Assembly: GCA_030546905.1 (NCBI GenBank)
Contig: JAUOPI010000009.1
Span: forward strand, 89,471-153,470
Source: Granulosicoccaceae sp. 1_MG-2023
Lineage (GTDB): Bacteria; Pseudomonadota; Gammaproteobacteria; Granulosicoccales; Granulosicoccaceae
DNA: 64,000 bases
Reading direction: 5' to 3'
In this document: positions 44,310 through 53,892 of the stretch, in pieces
Layout of the letters: every line of letters begins with the position of its first letter
How positions within the stretch are numbered: the first letter of the stretch is position 1
Translations under genes and position numbers: made by a program
Notes under the pieces: generated by a model
Databases searched by the model: none
The model's input: only the letters and a program-made list of their open reading frames with translations
What the model was told of the DNA's origin: nothing

Positions 44310-45026
44310 ATGAGAATAAGATGCCGCGGGCTGGTGGCGCTGTTGCTGTTATTACAAAGCACCGCCGCATTAGCCCAGATCACAGTCAACCGGACCATCC
44401 TCGACTTCGAACACGACAATCAGGTACAGGACTTTGAGGTGCTCAATACCGGCGCTTTCAGTGTTTATCTGAACCTGCAGGTCAGCGAAATCCGCCGTCC
44501 TCATCAGGACCGCCGCCAGCGGGTGCTGCTGGCCGATCCGCGCCGCGCTGAAGTGCTGGTCTCGCCGTCGCAGATCACGCTGCCGCCGGGTAAAAGCAAG
44601 CGGGTACGCGTGATCGTCCGCAAACAGGCCAAAACCCGTGACCGTATTTATCGCTTGTCGGTGATTCCGGATACCGGTCCGGTGCGCCTGACCCGGCAGG
44701 ATCCGGCCGCCGTGGCCGGCGGGGTGAAGCTGCTGGTCGGCTATGATCTGTTAGTCATATCCCGCCCGCCTGAGCCTCAGGCCAAACTGGATGTCAAACG
44801 CGCTGAAGACCGCCTTCATCTGAGCAACCGGGGTAACAGCAATGTGCTGATGAAGCAGATCACGCAATGCTCGCAGCGCTCACGCGATTGTGTCGAACTG
44901 ACCCCGCCCAAGCGCCTCTACGCCGGTGAGCAGTTGCAACTGGCGCTGAACACCGAGCTGCCCGGGCCCTGGGTAATCCGGACTCAGGAACAGCAAGGCG
45001 ATAAGGTGCGCGAGGTCTGGTACTGA
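44310..45026 (+). CDS. Periplasmic pilus chaperone (PapD-like)
   Basis: 238 residues: signal peptide (LVALLLLLQSTAALA, cleavage near 22), then two immunoglobulin-like domains. The first has VNRTILDFEHDNQVQDFEVLNTG and the G1-strand region with RVRVIVRKQAKTRDRIYRLSVIP; the second begins near 150 (LDVKRAEDRLHLSNRGNSNVLM). This is the layout of alpha/CS1-type fimbrial chaperones. The last base of its stop codon is 45026 and the usher stop begins at 45027 on the other strand. Weak ribosome binding site, so the exact start is not certain. Confidence 0.8.
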   Translation: MRIRCRGLVALLLLLQSTAALAQITVNRTILDFEHDNQVQDFEVLNTGAFSVYLNLQVSEIRRPHQDRRQRVLLADPRRAEVLVSPSQITLPPGKSKRVRVIVRKQAKTRDRIYRLSVIPDTGPVRLTRQDPAAVAGGVKLLVGYDLLVISRPPEPQAKLDVKRAEDRLHLSNRGNSNVLMKQITQCSQRSRDCVELTPPKRLYAGEQLQLALNTELPGPWVIRTQEQQGDKVREVWY

Positions 45027-47741
45027 TTAAATCGAACGGTCGGCGAAACACACCAGCGGCCGGGCCGGAATATAGGTTTCCTTGCCTTCGGCATAGGGCG
45101 CTATCACGGCGCATTCGCTGTCGTCTTTTTTACGCACCTTGATCACCTCACCGGGCGATACATTGACCTGCACCACGCCGTCGGCGCCGACCTCGGTGGG
45201 CCCGGCCGCATGTTCGACCTGTACGTCGGCAATATGATTGCCTTTCAGATCCACCAGCGTGGTGATCAGCTCGTATTTCGGCACCGTATGCGCATTGATA
45301 CGTTCCACATTGCCCGGATAAAGCGTGAACTGATATTCGCGCCGGTCCAGGCCCTTGTCGACAAATGAGGTCGGCACCAGCTTCAGTGAGTAATCCTGAA
45401 ACGGCTTGAGACTGACGAAATGCCGGCTGCCCACGCGTCCGGCACGCACGCGCTGACCGTTAACATAGATATCAAAGCCCGCACCGCGCGGCTGACCGTC
45501 CACGTCAATAATCGCCCCGGCGCCGGTAAACGCCATTCCGCCGGCGGCCGTGCCACGGGTATCAAAACCCAGCTGAACGCCGAGTTCGGCCACCGAACGC
45601 CACTGGTTGTCACCATCGTGCTGATCGGTCCATTCAGAGGACGCCTTACCGTAGAAATGCCGGTTTTCCACACCGACCTTGCCACCGACCGTGGTCACGT
45701 CGTCGGTGGCCGTGGTGTATAAGGTGTTCTTCCAGTACACATCGGCGGCCGGATCCGGTGAGCTGTAGGTCGCGCTCAGGCCGGTGGAATAACTGGCTTC
45801 GCCGTCGGCATCGACACCGTAGTTGGTCCCGACTTCATGATGCCATTGGTTGCGGTCCAGCGAGACCTGCAACTGCAGCAGCCACTGCTCTTCCACATCA
45901 TCGCGCTGATAGCGCGCTTCGAGCTGGCCTTTCACGCCGAGACTCTGGAACACCGGACGGCGGATATAGGTGGCCCACTGGTTACTGCGCGATTCGGTGC
46001 CATCGTAGGTTTCCTGGTTGCGGTAACTGGAGCTCAGACCGAACAGGGTCTTCTCAAACTGCCGGGTAAAGCCGAACCCCACCTGAGTGAAGCGCGAGGA
46101 CAGCAGGTTACGCAGCGCGTCGGGATCTTCGTCGTCGAACTTGATGGAGCTGCGGTATTGATCGGCGCTGAAAGTCGAGGTCAGCGGTCCGTTTTTCAGC
46201 GACAGGCTGAAGCCCATGCCAAAAGTACTGCTTTCACCGGCCAGGGCGCGGGCTTTCCACATCAGGTAGCGGTTCAGCTGCAACAGCTCCGCTTGCAGCA
46301 GCGTGTCGTTGCGCAGCTGAATCAGATCCGCACTCCAGGCCGTGCGGCCGTTGATACGCCGTCCGTAGTTGGCGCCGAACACCACCTGTTGTTCGCGCTG
46401 GGGGTATTTCTCCGAGCTCGAGGTATCCACCGGCGCGCCCAGCATCAGTCCGTAAGAGCCGCGCTCATGCGGCGGCAATAAAGAGCTGCGGGTAAAAAGA
46501 CGTTTCTCGACCCGTGTGCCCGACACCGGGTCATTGATCCGTATATCGACCTCGTAAGTCCCTTCGGGCAACTGCGAGGTGTCCAGTTGTTGGTTGCCCG
46601 CCTCGTAGCTTTCACCGGAGTAAACACGGTCACCGACGGCCAGCTGCACAATCGAACGCCGCGGCAGGAACACTTCCAGCTCGCTGCCGAACAGCTCGGC
46701 CACGTTGCGCCGTGACTTCAGCGAGGTATTCCAGCGCACGCCCATTACGTCCAGGTTGGCCAGATAGCCGGCCGGTGAATAGGTAAAAGTCCCGGCCTCG
46801 ACTTCGTGATCGGGGAAAAAATGCGTCAGCGAGAAGGTCCGCACCCGTTGCAACTCCGTTTCCGAGTTGTAGTCGCCGTTGACCGTCAGATTGCCGTGGC
46901 CATAGCTGAACAACCCGGTCGCGCTGGCATAAAAACTCTCGTCGTCATTGTCCAGCTGCGTGGTCACGACCTTACCGGCGATGATCGAGGTTTTGCGCGT
47001 GCGCGCCTGCGGCAGGTATTTGGTACGGTAGCGGGATTTGTAACTGAGGTAGCGCTCGGCAACAAAGAAATCGGCCCGCAGATGCGCTTCGTCGAAGATA
47101 AAACCGACGCTGTCCGGGCGCAGCCGGCCACAGCCGGGTTTTTTCAGCCAGGGCTGACAGACCAGGTCGGCATTGGACGGCAGCCGCTGACGCAATTCGG
47201 CACCGATCTCATCCAACCCGCGGATACCGGTCAGGGCATCGAGCAGCAGCTGCGGCGACTCGATCTGCAGGGTTTTGTCGTCGTGATTGATCCGTTGGCT
47301 GCTGACCAGACGGCCGAGAAAGTAGATATCGACCAGCGAGGTGCGCTGTGCTTCGGGGTCGGCAAAGCCCTCCGGGGCGCGGTCTTCCACCACCAACGCC
47401 GGCCCCTGAGCGGCGCTTTCGTCGCTTTCATCGGCCGGGCACGGCACGCGCTGGCCATCGGCACTGCTGCATTGCTGCAGCTCGACCGTCCACTGCGAGA
47501 CTTCCTCTTCCGACAGCGAAGACGCCGGCGCACTCTCTGCGGCGGTCTCCGGCTGCGCCGGTTCGCGCGCCGGACGCCGCCCGCCACTGCCCTCACCGGG
47601 CAGACGGAAAGCCGTGGTTTCGTCGACCGGCACACTGACGCTGGCCGGTGACCCGGCTGCAAACAGCAGGCACGACAAGGCAAACAGCAGCCTGTGCCGC
47701 TGGCCTATCCCCCGTGCTCGTGCTCTGGCGGACTGAATCAC
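45027..47741 (-). CDS. Outer-membrane usher, CS1/alpha type (TcfC/CfaC-like)
   Basis: 904 residues. GTG start, signal peptide (LLFALSCLLFAAGSPASVS), then an unusual Pro/Glu/Ser-rich stretch (about 45-125) before the periplasmic domain. The middle is a long series of amphipathic strands typical of the usher barrel with a plug (ERGSYGLMLGAPV, GFGFTRQFEKTLFGLSSSYRN), ending in carboxy-terminal domains (AGVxFDIYVNGQRVRAG-like, LKPFQDYSLKLVPTSF). CS1-type ushers are about 870 residues. It exports the subunit encoded at 43625. Unlike usual fimbrial operons it is not co-directional with its chaperone. Confidence 0.78.
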   Translation of the reverse strand: MIQSARARARGIGQRHRLLFALSCLLFAAGSPASVSVPVDETTAFRLPGEGSGGRRPAREPAQPETAAESAPASSLSEEEVSQWTVELQQCSSADGQRVPCPADESDESAAQGPALVVEDRAPEGFADPEAQRTSLVDIYFLGRLVSSQRINHDDKTLQIESPQLLLDALTGIRGLDEIGAELRQRLPSNADLVCQPWLKKPGCGRLRPDSVGFIFDEAHLRADFFVAERYLSYKSRYRTKYLPQARTRKTSIIAGKVVTTQLDNDDESFYASATGLFSYGHGNLTVNGDYNSETELQRVRTFSLTHFFPDHEVEAGTFTYSPAGYLANLDVMGVRWNTSLKSRRNVAELFGSELEVFLPRRSIVQLAVGDRVYSGESYEAGNQQLDTSQLPEGTYEVDIRINDPVSGTRVEKRLFTRSSLLPPHERGSYGLMLGAPVDTSSSEKYPQREQQVVFGANYGRRINGRTAWSADLIQLRNDTLLQAELLQLNRYLMWKARALAGESSTFGMGFSLSLKNGPLTSTFSADQYRSSIKFDDEDPDALRNLLSSRFTQVGFGFTRQFEKTLFGLSSSYRNQETYDGTESRSNQWATYIRRPVFQSLGVKGQLEARYQRDDVEEQWLLQLQVSLDRNQWHHEVGTNYGVDADGEASYSTGLSATYSSPDPAADVYWKNTLYTTATDDVTTVGGKVGVENRHFYGKASSEWTDQHDGDNQWRSVAELGVQLGFDTRGTAAGGMAFTGAGAIIDVDGQPRGAGFDIYVNGQRVRAGRVGSRHFVSLKPFQDYSLKLVPTSFVDKGLDRREYQFTLYPGNVERINAHTVPKYELITTLVDLKGNHIADVQVEHAAGPTEVGADGVVQVNVSPGEVIKVRKKDDSECAVIAPYAEGKETYIPARPLVCFADRSI

Positions 47742-48053
47742 TGCGCCTCTGCGTGTCTGCGGTTACCGGTTTCGATCCTTATGTCCTTGCAAGGTTTCTT
47801 CCGGTTTGCTGAATATCTCATGAAGACCCGTGGCCCGGCGCCGCCCGTTGACCTGACCGGCACGGCCCCGCCGAATGCCGGTTATTTCACACAAACACGA
47901 AAGCATAGAAGTGAACCCGGTAATCCTCAAGTTGGAGGCCGGCAGCGTGGATGTGGAGTAGGAAAGGTGTCGGTGGCAGCGGGTCCGATTTGCGGTACCA
48001 TAAACCGAAGATCACTATAGCGATCAATCTTTACAACAAAAGGAGCCGAAGAG
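47742..48053. promoter_or_regulatory. Divergent gap between usher and ferritin-like genes
   Basis: 312 bases with no supported gene. It should contain the usher promoter (minus) and the ferritin-like gene promoter (plus). The last 60 bases (from about 47995) are AT-richer and end in the ribosome binding site AAAGGAG at 48038-48044. No Fur-like or other recognisable operator was found by eye. Confidence 0.45.
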
Positions 48054-48341
48054 ATGTCAAGCGAAGGTTACCACGAGCCCATTGCAGAGCTGACCGACGA
48101 AACCCGCGATATGCACCGCGCCATCGTTTCCCTGATGGAAGAGCTGGAAGCAGTCGACTGGTACAACCAGCGTATGGATGCCTGCAAGGATCCGGAACTC
48201 AAAGCAATTCTGCGCCACAACCGCGATGAAGAGAAAGAACACGCGGCCATGGTGATGGAATGGATCCGCCGTCACGACAAGGTGATGGACAAAGAACTGC
48301 GCGACTATATGTTTACCGAGAAATCACTCTCGCACGACTAA
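48054..48341 (+). CDS. Encapsulated-ferritin-like protein (EncFtn family)
   Basis: 95 residues. The run HRAIVSLMEELEAVDWYNQR, then DPELKAIL and HNRDEEKEHAAMVMEWIRRHD, closely matches Rhodospirillum rubrum EncFtn, a two-helix ferroxidase that forms its di-iron site between subunits. Corresponding ligands Glu30, Glu60 and His63 and the entry residues Glu29 and Glu32 are present, with Trp36 and Tyr37. The protein ends soon after the second helix (FTEKSLSHD): the C-terminal encapsulin-targeting peptide of EncFtn is missing and no encapsulin gene is in the window. Strong AAAGGAG ribosome binding site. Likely iron storage or oxidation role outside a shell. Confidence 0.85.
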   Translation: MSSEGYHEPIAELTDETRDMHRAIVSLMEELEAVDWYNQRMDACKDPELKAILRHNRDEEKEHAAMVMEWIRRHDKVMDKELRDYMFTEKSLSHD

Positions 48342-48371
48342 GATCCCGCACTCTGGCCACCGCTCCGGTGG

Positions 48372-49616
48372 TCAGAGCATCCACGCCAGTGCGCTGGCCG
48401 TCAGCCACATCAACACCATGTAGTACCAGTTGTTGCGCAGAATCGCGCCGACGCCCGCTCCGTAACGCCCCACCATCGCCAGCCCCACGCCCGACAAGGG
48501 ACTTGAGGCGGTCGAGATCGCCCACACCGACAGATACATAAAGCCGAGCAGTGTCATATCCGGCTGCAACGGTAACAGCAAGGGACTGACCACCGACACG
48601 CTGACGATCGGGTGGACGCCGATCAGCGCCACGGCGATCATCACGCCACTGACCAGCAGAAAGACCAGCGGCGTAAACCCGTCCGCCTGTATGGCCAGCC
48701 AGTCCGGATGCAAACGCAGCAGGGTCACCACTCCGGCCGAGAAAACGCTGGCCGACAGAAACAGAGCGATCTGGCTGGCCTGCCCCTGCAAGCGCTCGCG
48801 GGCAAAGACGGCGACCGCCGGCAAGCGCGGCCGCTGGCGCATAAACAGCAGCGCGCCGGGGAAAGACAGCAGGCAAATCAGCACCAGTACCGACACCTGC
48901 GGCCAGATGTTATGCGCCAGCAGCACCGCCAGCGCCAGTGAGACCGGCATAACCAGGCTCCGCACATGCACCGGATAACCGGGCAGCCCGCTGCTGCCGC
49001 GCAGGCGCAGATCCAGCAAGGTAAAGCCGATGGACAAGCCCGTCATCAGCAGCCCCGGCCAGAGCGTGTCCTGCCACTGCATACCGGGCGCATAGGTCAG
49101 CGCCACACCGGTGGCGACGAAATACGGCGACCACCAGGCGGCAGCGCAAAAACTGCGCGCCAGCAGAATCCGGTGTGCCGCGGCCAGCTTGCCGCCACAC
49201 TGCAGGCGGTCGCCGAAGACAAACAAGACCGAAATATTGATTACCGCGCCGAGCAGGTTGGTGCCCACGGCTGTCGCCGCCAATGCCACAGGCCCGCGTG
49301 GCAGCGAGTCTTCAGCCGGCTTTTCCGTTGCCAGCGACAGAAACGCAATGCTGATAAACATGGCCAGAATCGGCACATTAGCGGCAAAGACTTTTTCCCA
49401 GCCAAGCCAGGCCCCCTGCCAGACGCCATACAGCAAGAGCGCAAGTCCGCCAGCCAGCAGCGTCGCACACTGGCGTTTGGCCGTGGTACTGAGAAAGGGA
49501 ATCACCCGGTAACCGCAATACCAGGCCACCAGCGTGGCGGGTAGGAGGGAAAAGCCGGGAAGCAGTGAAAGCAGATACAGAACGGGAATGGCCGCGATCG
49601 CGGGACCTGTGGGCAT
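48372..49616 (-). CDS. Unidentified polytopic membrane protein, probable transporter
   Basis: 414 residues, almost wholly hydrophobic, with about 11-12 predicted helices in two halves, each with a Ser/Thr/Gly-rich re-entrant-like piece (GTNLLGAVINISV near 118; STASSPLSGVGLAMVGRYG near 375). That pattern recalls ion-transporter-superfamily proteins, but I cannot name the family or substrate. It is convergent with the ferritin-like gene (30 bases between stops) and 80 bases downstream of the photolyase gene on its own strand. Confidence 0.6.
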   Translation of the reverse strand: MPTGPAIAAIPVLYLLSLLPGFSLLPATLVAWYCGYRVIPFLSTTAKRQCATLLAGGLALLLYGVWQGAWLGWEKVFAANVPILAMFISIAFLSLATEKPAEDSLPRGPVALAATAVGTNLLGAVINISVLFVFGDRLQCGGKLAAAHRILLARSFCAAAWWSPYFVATGVALTYAPGMQWQDTLWPGLLMTGLSIGFTLLDLRLRGSSGLPGYPVHVRSLVMPVSLALAVLLAHNIWPQVSVLVLICLLSFPGALLFMRQRPRLPAVAVFARERLQGQASQIALFLSASVFSAGVVTLLRLHPDWLAIQADGFTPLVFLLVSGVMIAVALIGVHPIVSVSVVSPLLLPLQPDMTLLGFMYLSVWAISTASSPLSGVGLAMVGRYGAGVGAILRNNWYYMVLMWLTASALAWML

Positions 49617-49696
49617 GGTGTTTCCGGAAAACGTCTTTGCGCAGTGAGCGGGCTTGGTGACAGGAGCCGCTATTGTGCTACAAGCGCCGGCCGCTG

Positions 49697-51127
49697 TCAG
49701 CCACGGCGGATGCGCTCATAGGCCAACAAGGCACGCTGACGCGAGCCTTTGAGCTCCACCAACGGCCGTGGATAGGTCTCGCCGGGCACGACGCCCGCTT
49801 TTTGCAACACCGCCGCCGGCGCACTGCCCGGATCGTGCAGATACTTATCCGGCAATGCGCTGAGTTCGGGAACAAAACGCCGCACGTACTGCCCCTGCGG
49901 GTCAAAGCGCTGCCCCTGAGTGACGGGGTTGAAGATACGGAAAAACGGCGCCGCATCCGCCCCGCTGCCGGCCACCCATTGCCAGCCCATGCTGTTATTG
50001 GCCACATCAGCGTCGAACAGACAGTCAGCAAACCAATCCGCCCCCGCGTGCCAGTGGATCAACAGGTTTTTCACCAGAAACGAGGCCACGATCATACGCA
50101 CGCGGTTGTGCATAAAACCGGTTTGCCAGAGTTCACGCATACCGGCATCGACAATCGGATAACCGGTCTGCCCCTGTTGCCAGGCCTGTAAAGCGTCTGC
50201 ATCGTGCCGCCAGGGAAAGTCGTCAAACTTGCGCTGCAGATTCTCACGTGCGGTGTGCGGAAAGTGATACAGCAGATACGCGGAAAACTCACGCCAGGCC
50301 AGTTGCCGCAGGAAGTGGCCGCTCTGGTTTTCGCGGTGAGCTGTCGAGGCTGCGGCCCGGCTTTGGTGCCAGACCGTACGCGGCGAAATCTCACCGAAAT
50401 GCAAGTGCGCAGACAGGCCCGAGACACTGTCCGCGGCGGGGAAATCACGGCCCTGCACGTAATCCTCCAGCGGGCCGGCAAGAAAACGCGCAAGACGCTT
50501 ACCGGCGGCCTTTTCACCGACCCTGGCCAGGGCTGGAAATTTCTTGTGCCAGGGCCGTTCGGGCAGGAGTTGCAGATCTTCCGGCCGGCCCGCGGGCCGC
50601 GCCGCCACATAAGGCAGGCCCGAGCCCGGTGCGGCTAAGGGCTTTGCCGGCGCTGCCGCCTTCAAACAACCTTTGTTGTAAAACGGCGTAAAAACCTTAT
50701 AAGGCGTGCCCTGTTGGGTTTTGATGGTTTCCGGTTCCCAGAGCAGATTGCCTTGAAACGACCTGACATCCAGGCCGTCCGCACTCAAGGCTTGCTGCAG
50801 GATTTCGTCCTGCGCCATGGACAACGGGCTATAGCAGCGATTCCAGACCACGGTATCGATGTCACAGGCCGCCACCAGTTCACGTATCAGGCTGAGACTA
50901 TCACCGCGACGGCACACCAAACGGTCATCCAGACTCGCATTAAGTGCAATCAGCGAATGATGCAGCCAGCAGCGTGACGCGGCCCCCGGACAGAGCTCCG
51001 ACGCGCTCGCCTCATCGAACACAAACAGCGGCAATACCTCGCCGGCGTCCACCGCATAGCGCAAGGCTGCGTTATCACGCAGGCGCAGATCGTTGCGGAA
51101 CCAGACGAGGGTTTTCTGCCGGGACAT
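49697..51127 (-). CDS. phrB: Deoxyribodipyrimidine photolyase, class I
   Basis: 476 residues, like E. coli PhrB (472). Splits UV-induced cyclobutane pyrimidine dimers using FADH and an antenna cofactor. N-terminal antenna domain (LVWFRNDLRLRDNAAL); C-terminal FAD domain with LRQLAWREFSAYLLYHFP, GYPIVDAGMRELWQTGFMHNRVRM, and the DADVANNSMGWQWVAGSGADAAPFFRIFNP segment near the flavin. All look intact. Confidence 0.93.
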   Translation of the reverse strand: MSRQKTLVWFRNDLRLRDNAALRYAVDAGEVLPLFVFDEASASELCPGAASRCWLHHSLIALNASLDDRLVCRRGDSLSLIRELVAACDIDTVVWNRCYSPLSMAQDEILQQALSADGLDVRSFQGNLLWEPETIKTQQGTPYKVFTPFYNKGCLKAAAPAKPLAAPGSGLPYVAARPAGRPEDLQLLPERPWHKKFPALARVGEKAAGKRLARFLAGPLEDYVQGRDFPAADSVSGLSAHLHFGEISPRTVWHQSRAAASTAHRENQSGHFLRQLAWREFSAYLLYHFPHTARENLQRKFDDFPWRHDADALQAWQQGQTGYPIVDAGMRELWQTGFMHNRVRMIVASFLVKNLLIHWHAGADWFADCLFDADVANNSMGWQWVAGSGADAAPFFRIFNPVTQGQRFDPQGQYVRRFVPELSALPDKYLHDPGSAPAAVLQKAGVVPGETYPRPLVELKGSRQRALLAYERIRRG

Positions 51128-51180
51128 ACAGGTACTCAGAGGACTGCCTGAGCTCAGTCTAGCACCAGCGGCAGGGGGGA

Positions 51181-51206
51181 CGGCTGTCGGCGATATCCGA
51201 CAGCCG
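51181..51206. terminator. Hairpin between phoH and photolyase genes
   Basis: CGGCTGTCGG (51181-51190) pairs perfectly with CCGACAGCCG (51197-51206) across a 6-base loop. No T-run follows on either strand, so it is at best a weak terminator or a message-end stabiliser for the phoH transcript (minus). Confidence 0.45.
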
Positions 51207-51217
51207 GGTAAATAGAA

Positions 51218-52663
51218 TCAGAGATTTTCTTCGGCAAAGGCCGCCAGCGCGCTGCGTTCAATCCCGTTGATATGCATCAGGCCGGAGCGATCGAACTGTT
51301 TGAAACGCTCAACGATATAGGTCAGGCCCGAGGTCAGGGGCGTGATGTACTTGTTATCGATCTGGGCCAGATTGCCAAGGATGACCAGTTTAGAGTTGGT
51401 CCCCACACGGGTGATAATCGATTTCAACTGGAACTGGGTCAGGCCCTGCGCCTCATCGACGATGATATAAGCGTTATTAAACGAACGGCCACGCATAAAG
51501 TTAAGCGACTTAAACTGAATATTCGCACGCTCCTTGACGTACTGTACGCTGCTATGCGGGGATTCATCGCTGCCGTGTAAAACTTCGAGATTGTCGTCAA
51601 AGGCGGCCAGCCAGGGCGCCATTTTTTCTTCTTCGGTACCCGGCAGAAAACCGATATCTTCGGCAATCGGCGGTGTCGAACGGGCCACGATCAGCTTGTT
51701 AAAACGCTTTTCTTCCAGAATCGCATGTAAACCGCAAGCCAGGGCCAGCAAGGTTTTACCACTACCGGCCTGCCCGACCAGTATATTCATGTCGATGTCT
51801 TCGGCTTGCAATAAATGCAAAGCCATCGCCTGTTCCAGATTACGCGGCGACAGACCCCATACGTGCTGTTGCATTAATTTTTCAGCACTGATGTCGCGCA
51901 GCTGTATGCTCTCGTCGCTCAGCCCGACCACGCGCGCGGCAAAGCCGTTGTCGTCATGGATAAACTGATTCGGATAGGCATCCGGTAACACCGAACGACT
52001 GGTTTCGTGCACGGTATAGCGTTCGTGCCGGATACTGCGTACCTCGCCGACATCCGACCAGAAGTTACCGCTGAAATGCCGGTGACCGGTGGACAATAAA
52101 TCGATATCGTCGAGCACCTTGTCGTTACGGTAGTCTTCAACATGCAGCAAGCCTGACCCCTTGGCTTTAAGGCGCATATTGATATCTTTTGTGACCAGAC
52201 AGACAAACAGATCCGGATGCTGTTTTTGCAGGCTCAGCGCCACATTGATAATCCGGTTGTCGTTGTCGTGATCTTTACTCAAACGCAGGAACGAGGCGTC
52301 TTCAGCATCCTCGATCAACTGATCGGGGAAAATCGCCAGCCAGCCGGAGAAAGCCTCCTCATCACGGCTGGGGTGCATAATCTGAACCCCTTCCTGTATC
52401 TGCTGTGGCGTGGCGTCGGTGAGGATTTTATCGATAGTGCCGATGGCAATACGCGCTTCGCGCGAGACACTCTTCTCGGCCCGGTCTTTGATGTGATCGA
52501 GCTCTTCCAGAACAGTCATGGGGATCACGATCTTGTGCTCGTTAAAGGCGTGAACAGCGAGCGGATCGTGCAAAAGAACGTTGGTATCCAGAACGTAGAT
52601 TTTACTGGGTGCGGGAGTGGATCTGACTTTGTGTAGTAATGCTGACGTGCTTATCGCATTCAT
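51218..52663 (-). CDS. PIN-PhoH family RNA helicase/RNase-like protein (PhoH2)
   Basis: 481 residues. N-terminal PIN nuclease domain (about 20-165) with Asp26 (YVLDTNVLLHD), Glu53 (VLEELDHIKD) and further acidic residues near VTKDINMR. C-terminal PhoH ATPase (about 265-480) with Walker A GQAGSGKT at 297-304 and Walker B AYIIVDEAQGL. PIN-PhoH proteins of mycobacteria and Bacillus are sequence-specific RNA helicase/RNases. No antitoxin-like small gene lies directly upstream, so this is the stand-alone form. Confidence 0.88.
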   Translation of the reverse strand: MNAISTSALLHKVRSTPAPSKIYVLDTNVLLHDPLAVHAFNEHKIVIPMTVLEELDHIKDRAEKSVSREARIAIGTIDKILTDATPQQIQEGVQIMHPSRDEEAFSGWLAIFPDQLIEDAEDASFLRLSKDHDNDNRIINVALSLQKQHPDLFVCLVTKDINMRLKAKGSGLLHVEDYRNDKVLDDIDLLSTGHRHFSGNFWSDVGEVRSIRHERYTVHETSRSVLPDAYPNQFIHDDNGFAARVVGLSDESIQLRDISAEKLMQQHVWGLSPRNLEQAMALHLLQAEDIDMNILVGQAGSGKTLLALACGLHAILEEKRFNKLIVARSTPPIAEDIGFLPGTEEEKMAPWLAAFDDNLEVLHGSDESPHSSVQYVKERANIQFKSLNFMRGRSFNNAYIIVDEAQGLTQFQLKSIITRVGTNSKLVILGNLAQIDNKYITPLTSGLTYIVERFKQFDRSGLMHINGIERSALAAFAEENL

Positions 52664-53005
52664 AGAACTCCACCGGTATGTAGGGTTAATTCAAACGTTG
52701 CAAGCCTGATGCCCATGTTCCGTTTTAACCAGCGTCAGGCAAATTAGCCAGCACTATTTCCACCTGAGGCGGTGCGGACATCTGATGCGGCAGGAACATT
52801 CTTTGAATTTTCAACAGATTGCACAGAACAGACCGGGGAATTGAGCGCTTTTGGCAGAGGACAGGAAAAACGGCGGGCCGGACCCGGCCGCACCAATATT
52901 GTGCATCAGGCCGGTATCATGTGCCTGCAGCGCCCATTCTGGCAGCCCCGTGTGAAGAGAAGGTGACAGACCGGCTCAGGACAGCCGGCCATTGGCGACA
53001 AAGCT
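52664..53005. other. Gene-free gap
   Basis: 342 bases between the start of phoH and the stop of tadD, both on the minus strand. Apart from a short GC-rich inverted repeat (GGCCGGACCCGGCC at about 52874-52887) and presumably the phoH promoter next to 52664, I see nothing in it. Short open frames here look random in composition. Confidence 0.5.
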
Positions 53006-53851
53006 TCAGTAGCGCTTGCGCACGTAGTCAAGATTGTCGTGCGCAACCTTGTAGTAAGAAGAGCTGCGGCGGATGGCCAGCTCGAAAAAACGCTCAGCTT
53101 CGCGGTAGTTTTCCTGCATCATGCACAGGTAACCGACATTGTTTGCGGCCTGATGGGGGCTGTTGATTTTCTCAAAAGCCTGTAATGCGTTGTCGAACTG
53201 GTTTCGTCTGACATAATACAAGCCCAGGTTCGACCACGCCTGACGGAAGCCCGGGTCCAGTTCTATCGCACTGGAAAACTCCCTGTAAGCCTGATCCCAC
53301 TGCCCGTTCAGGTAATAGGAATAACCGAGATTGTTATGCAACTGCGGCGCACGGCTGTTGAGACGGATGGCTCTTGCATAAAGCGATTGGGCCTGCGGAT
53401 GTAACTTCTGGCGGTCATAGATGTAGCCCAAACCGTTCAGCGCACGCCAGCGGGTTTTATCCTTCAGCACCACTTTTTTCAGCAGTGGCTGCGCTTGGGC
53501 AATTTCACCTTTGCTCAGCAATACCAGCGCCAGCGCTTCGTTTGCGTCGGTGTGATCCGGCTGCAGGTCCAGAACGGCACGGAAGCTGTCTTCTGCCAGA
53601 TCCAGCTCGTCCTGGGAACGGTAGATGGAACCGATGCGAAACAGTGTGGCGGGATTGTCCGGGTCCTCGCTCAGCGAAACCAGATACTTTACCTGCGCAG
53701 CCTCGATATCGCCGCGACGGAAAGCCGCATCCCCGGCCGCCAGCGACTGTGCCGCGGAAACCGGCTCAGCAGTGCTATCGTCCTGATTTACCGCGACGGT
53801 GCCGCAACCTGCAAGCGCAGCCAGAACGAGAACTAAAGAGGCAGTTTTCAT
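53006..53851 (-). CDS. tadD: TadD-like TPR lipoprotein
   Basis: 281 residues. Lipoprotein signal (SLVLVLAALAGC, lipobox Cys16), followed by about six tetratricopeptide repeats from residue 45 (ATLFRIGSIYRSQDELDLAEDSF, ALNGLGYIYDRQKLHPQAQSLY, HNNLGYSYYLNGQWDQAYREF and others). TadD is the outer-membrane pilotin-type factor for the RcpA secretin. Last gene of the Tad operon, 41 bases after tadC. ATG 53851 was chosen because the lipoprotein signal begins there. Confidence 0.85.
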   Translation of the reverse strand: MKTASLVLVLAALAGCGTVAVNQDDSTAEPVSAAQSLAAGDAAFRRGDIEAAQVKYLVSLSEDPDNPATLFRIGSIYRSQDELDLAEDSFRAVLDLQPDHTDANEALALVLLSKGEIAQAQPLLKKVVLKDKTRWRALNGLGYIYDRQKLHPQAQSLYARAIRLNSRAPQLHNNLGYSYYLNGQWDQAYREFSSAIELDPGFRQAWSNLGLYYVRRNQFDNALQAFEKINSPHQAANNVGYLCMMQENYREAERFFELAIRRSSSYYKVAHDNLDYVRKRY

Positions 53852-53892
53852 AAACGGGCCTGAGTAAAAACAACCCGTGAATTCTAACACGC

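Noticed and set aside
51218..52663. PhoH2 toxin-antitoxin pair
   Set aside because: No small antitoxin gene overlaps or directly precedes the PIN-PhoH gene; 342 bases upstream hold no supported gene.
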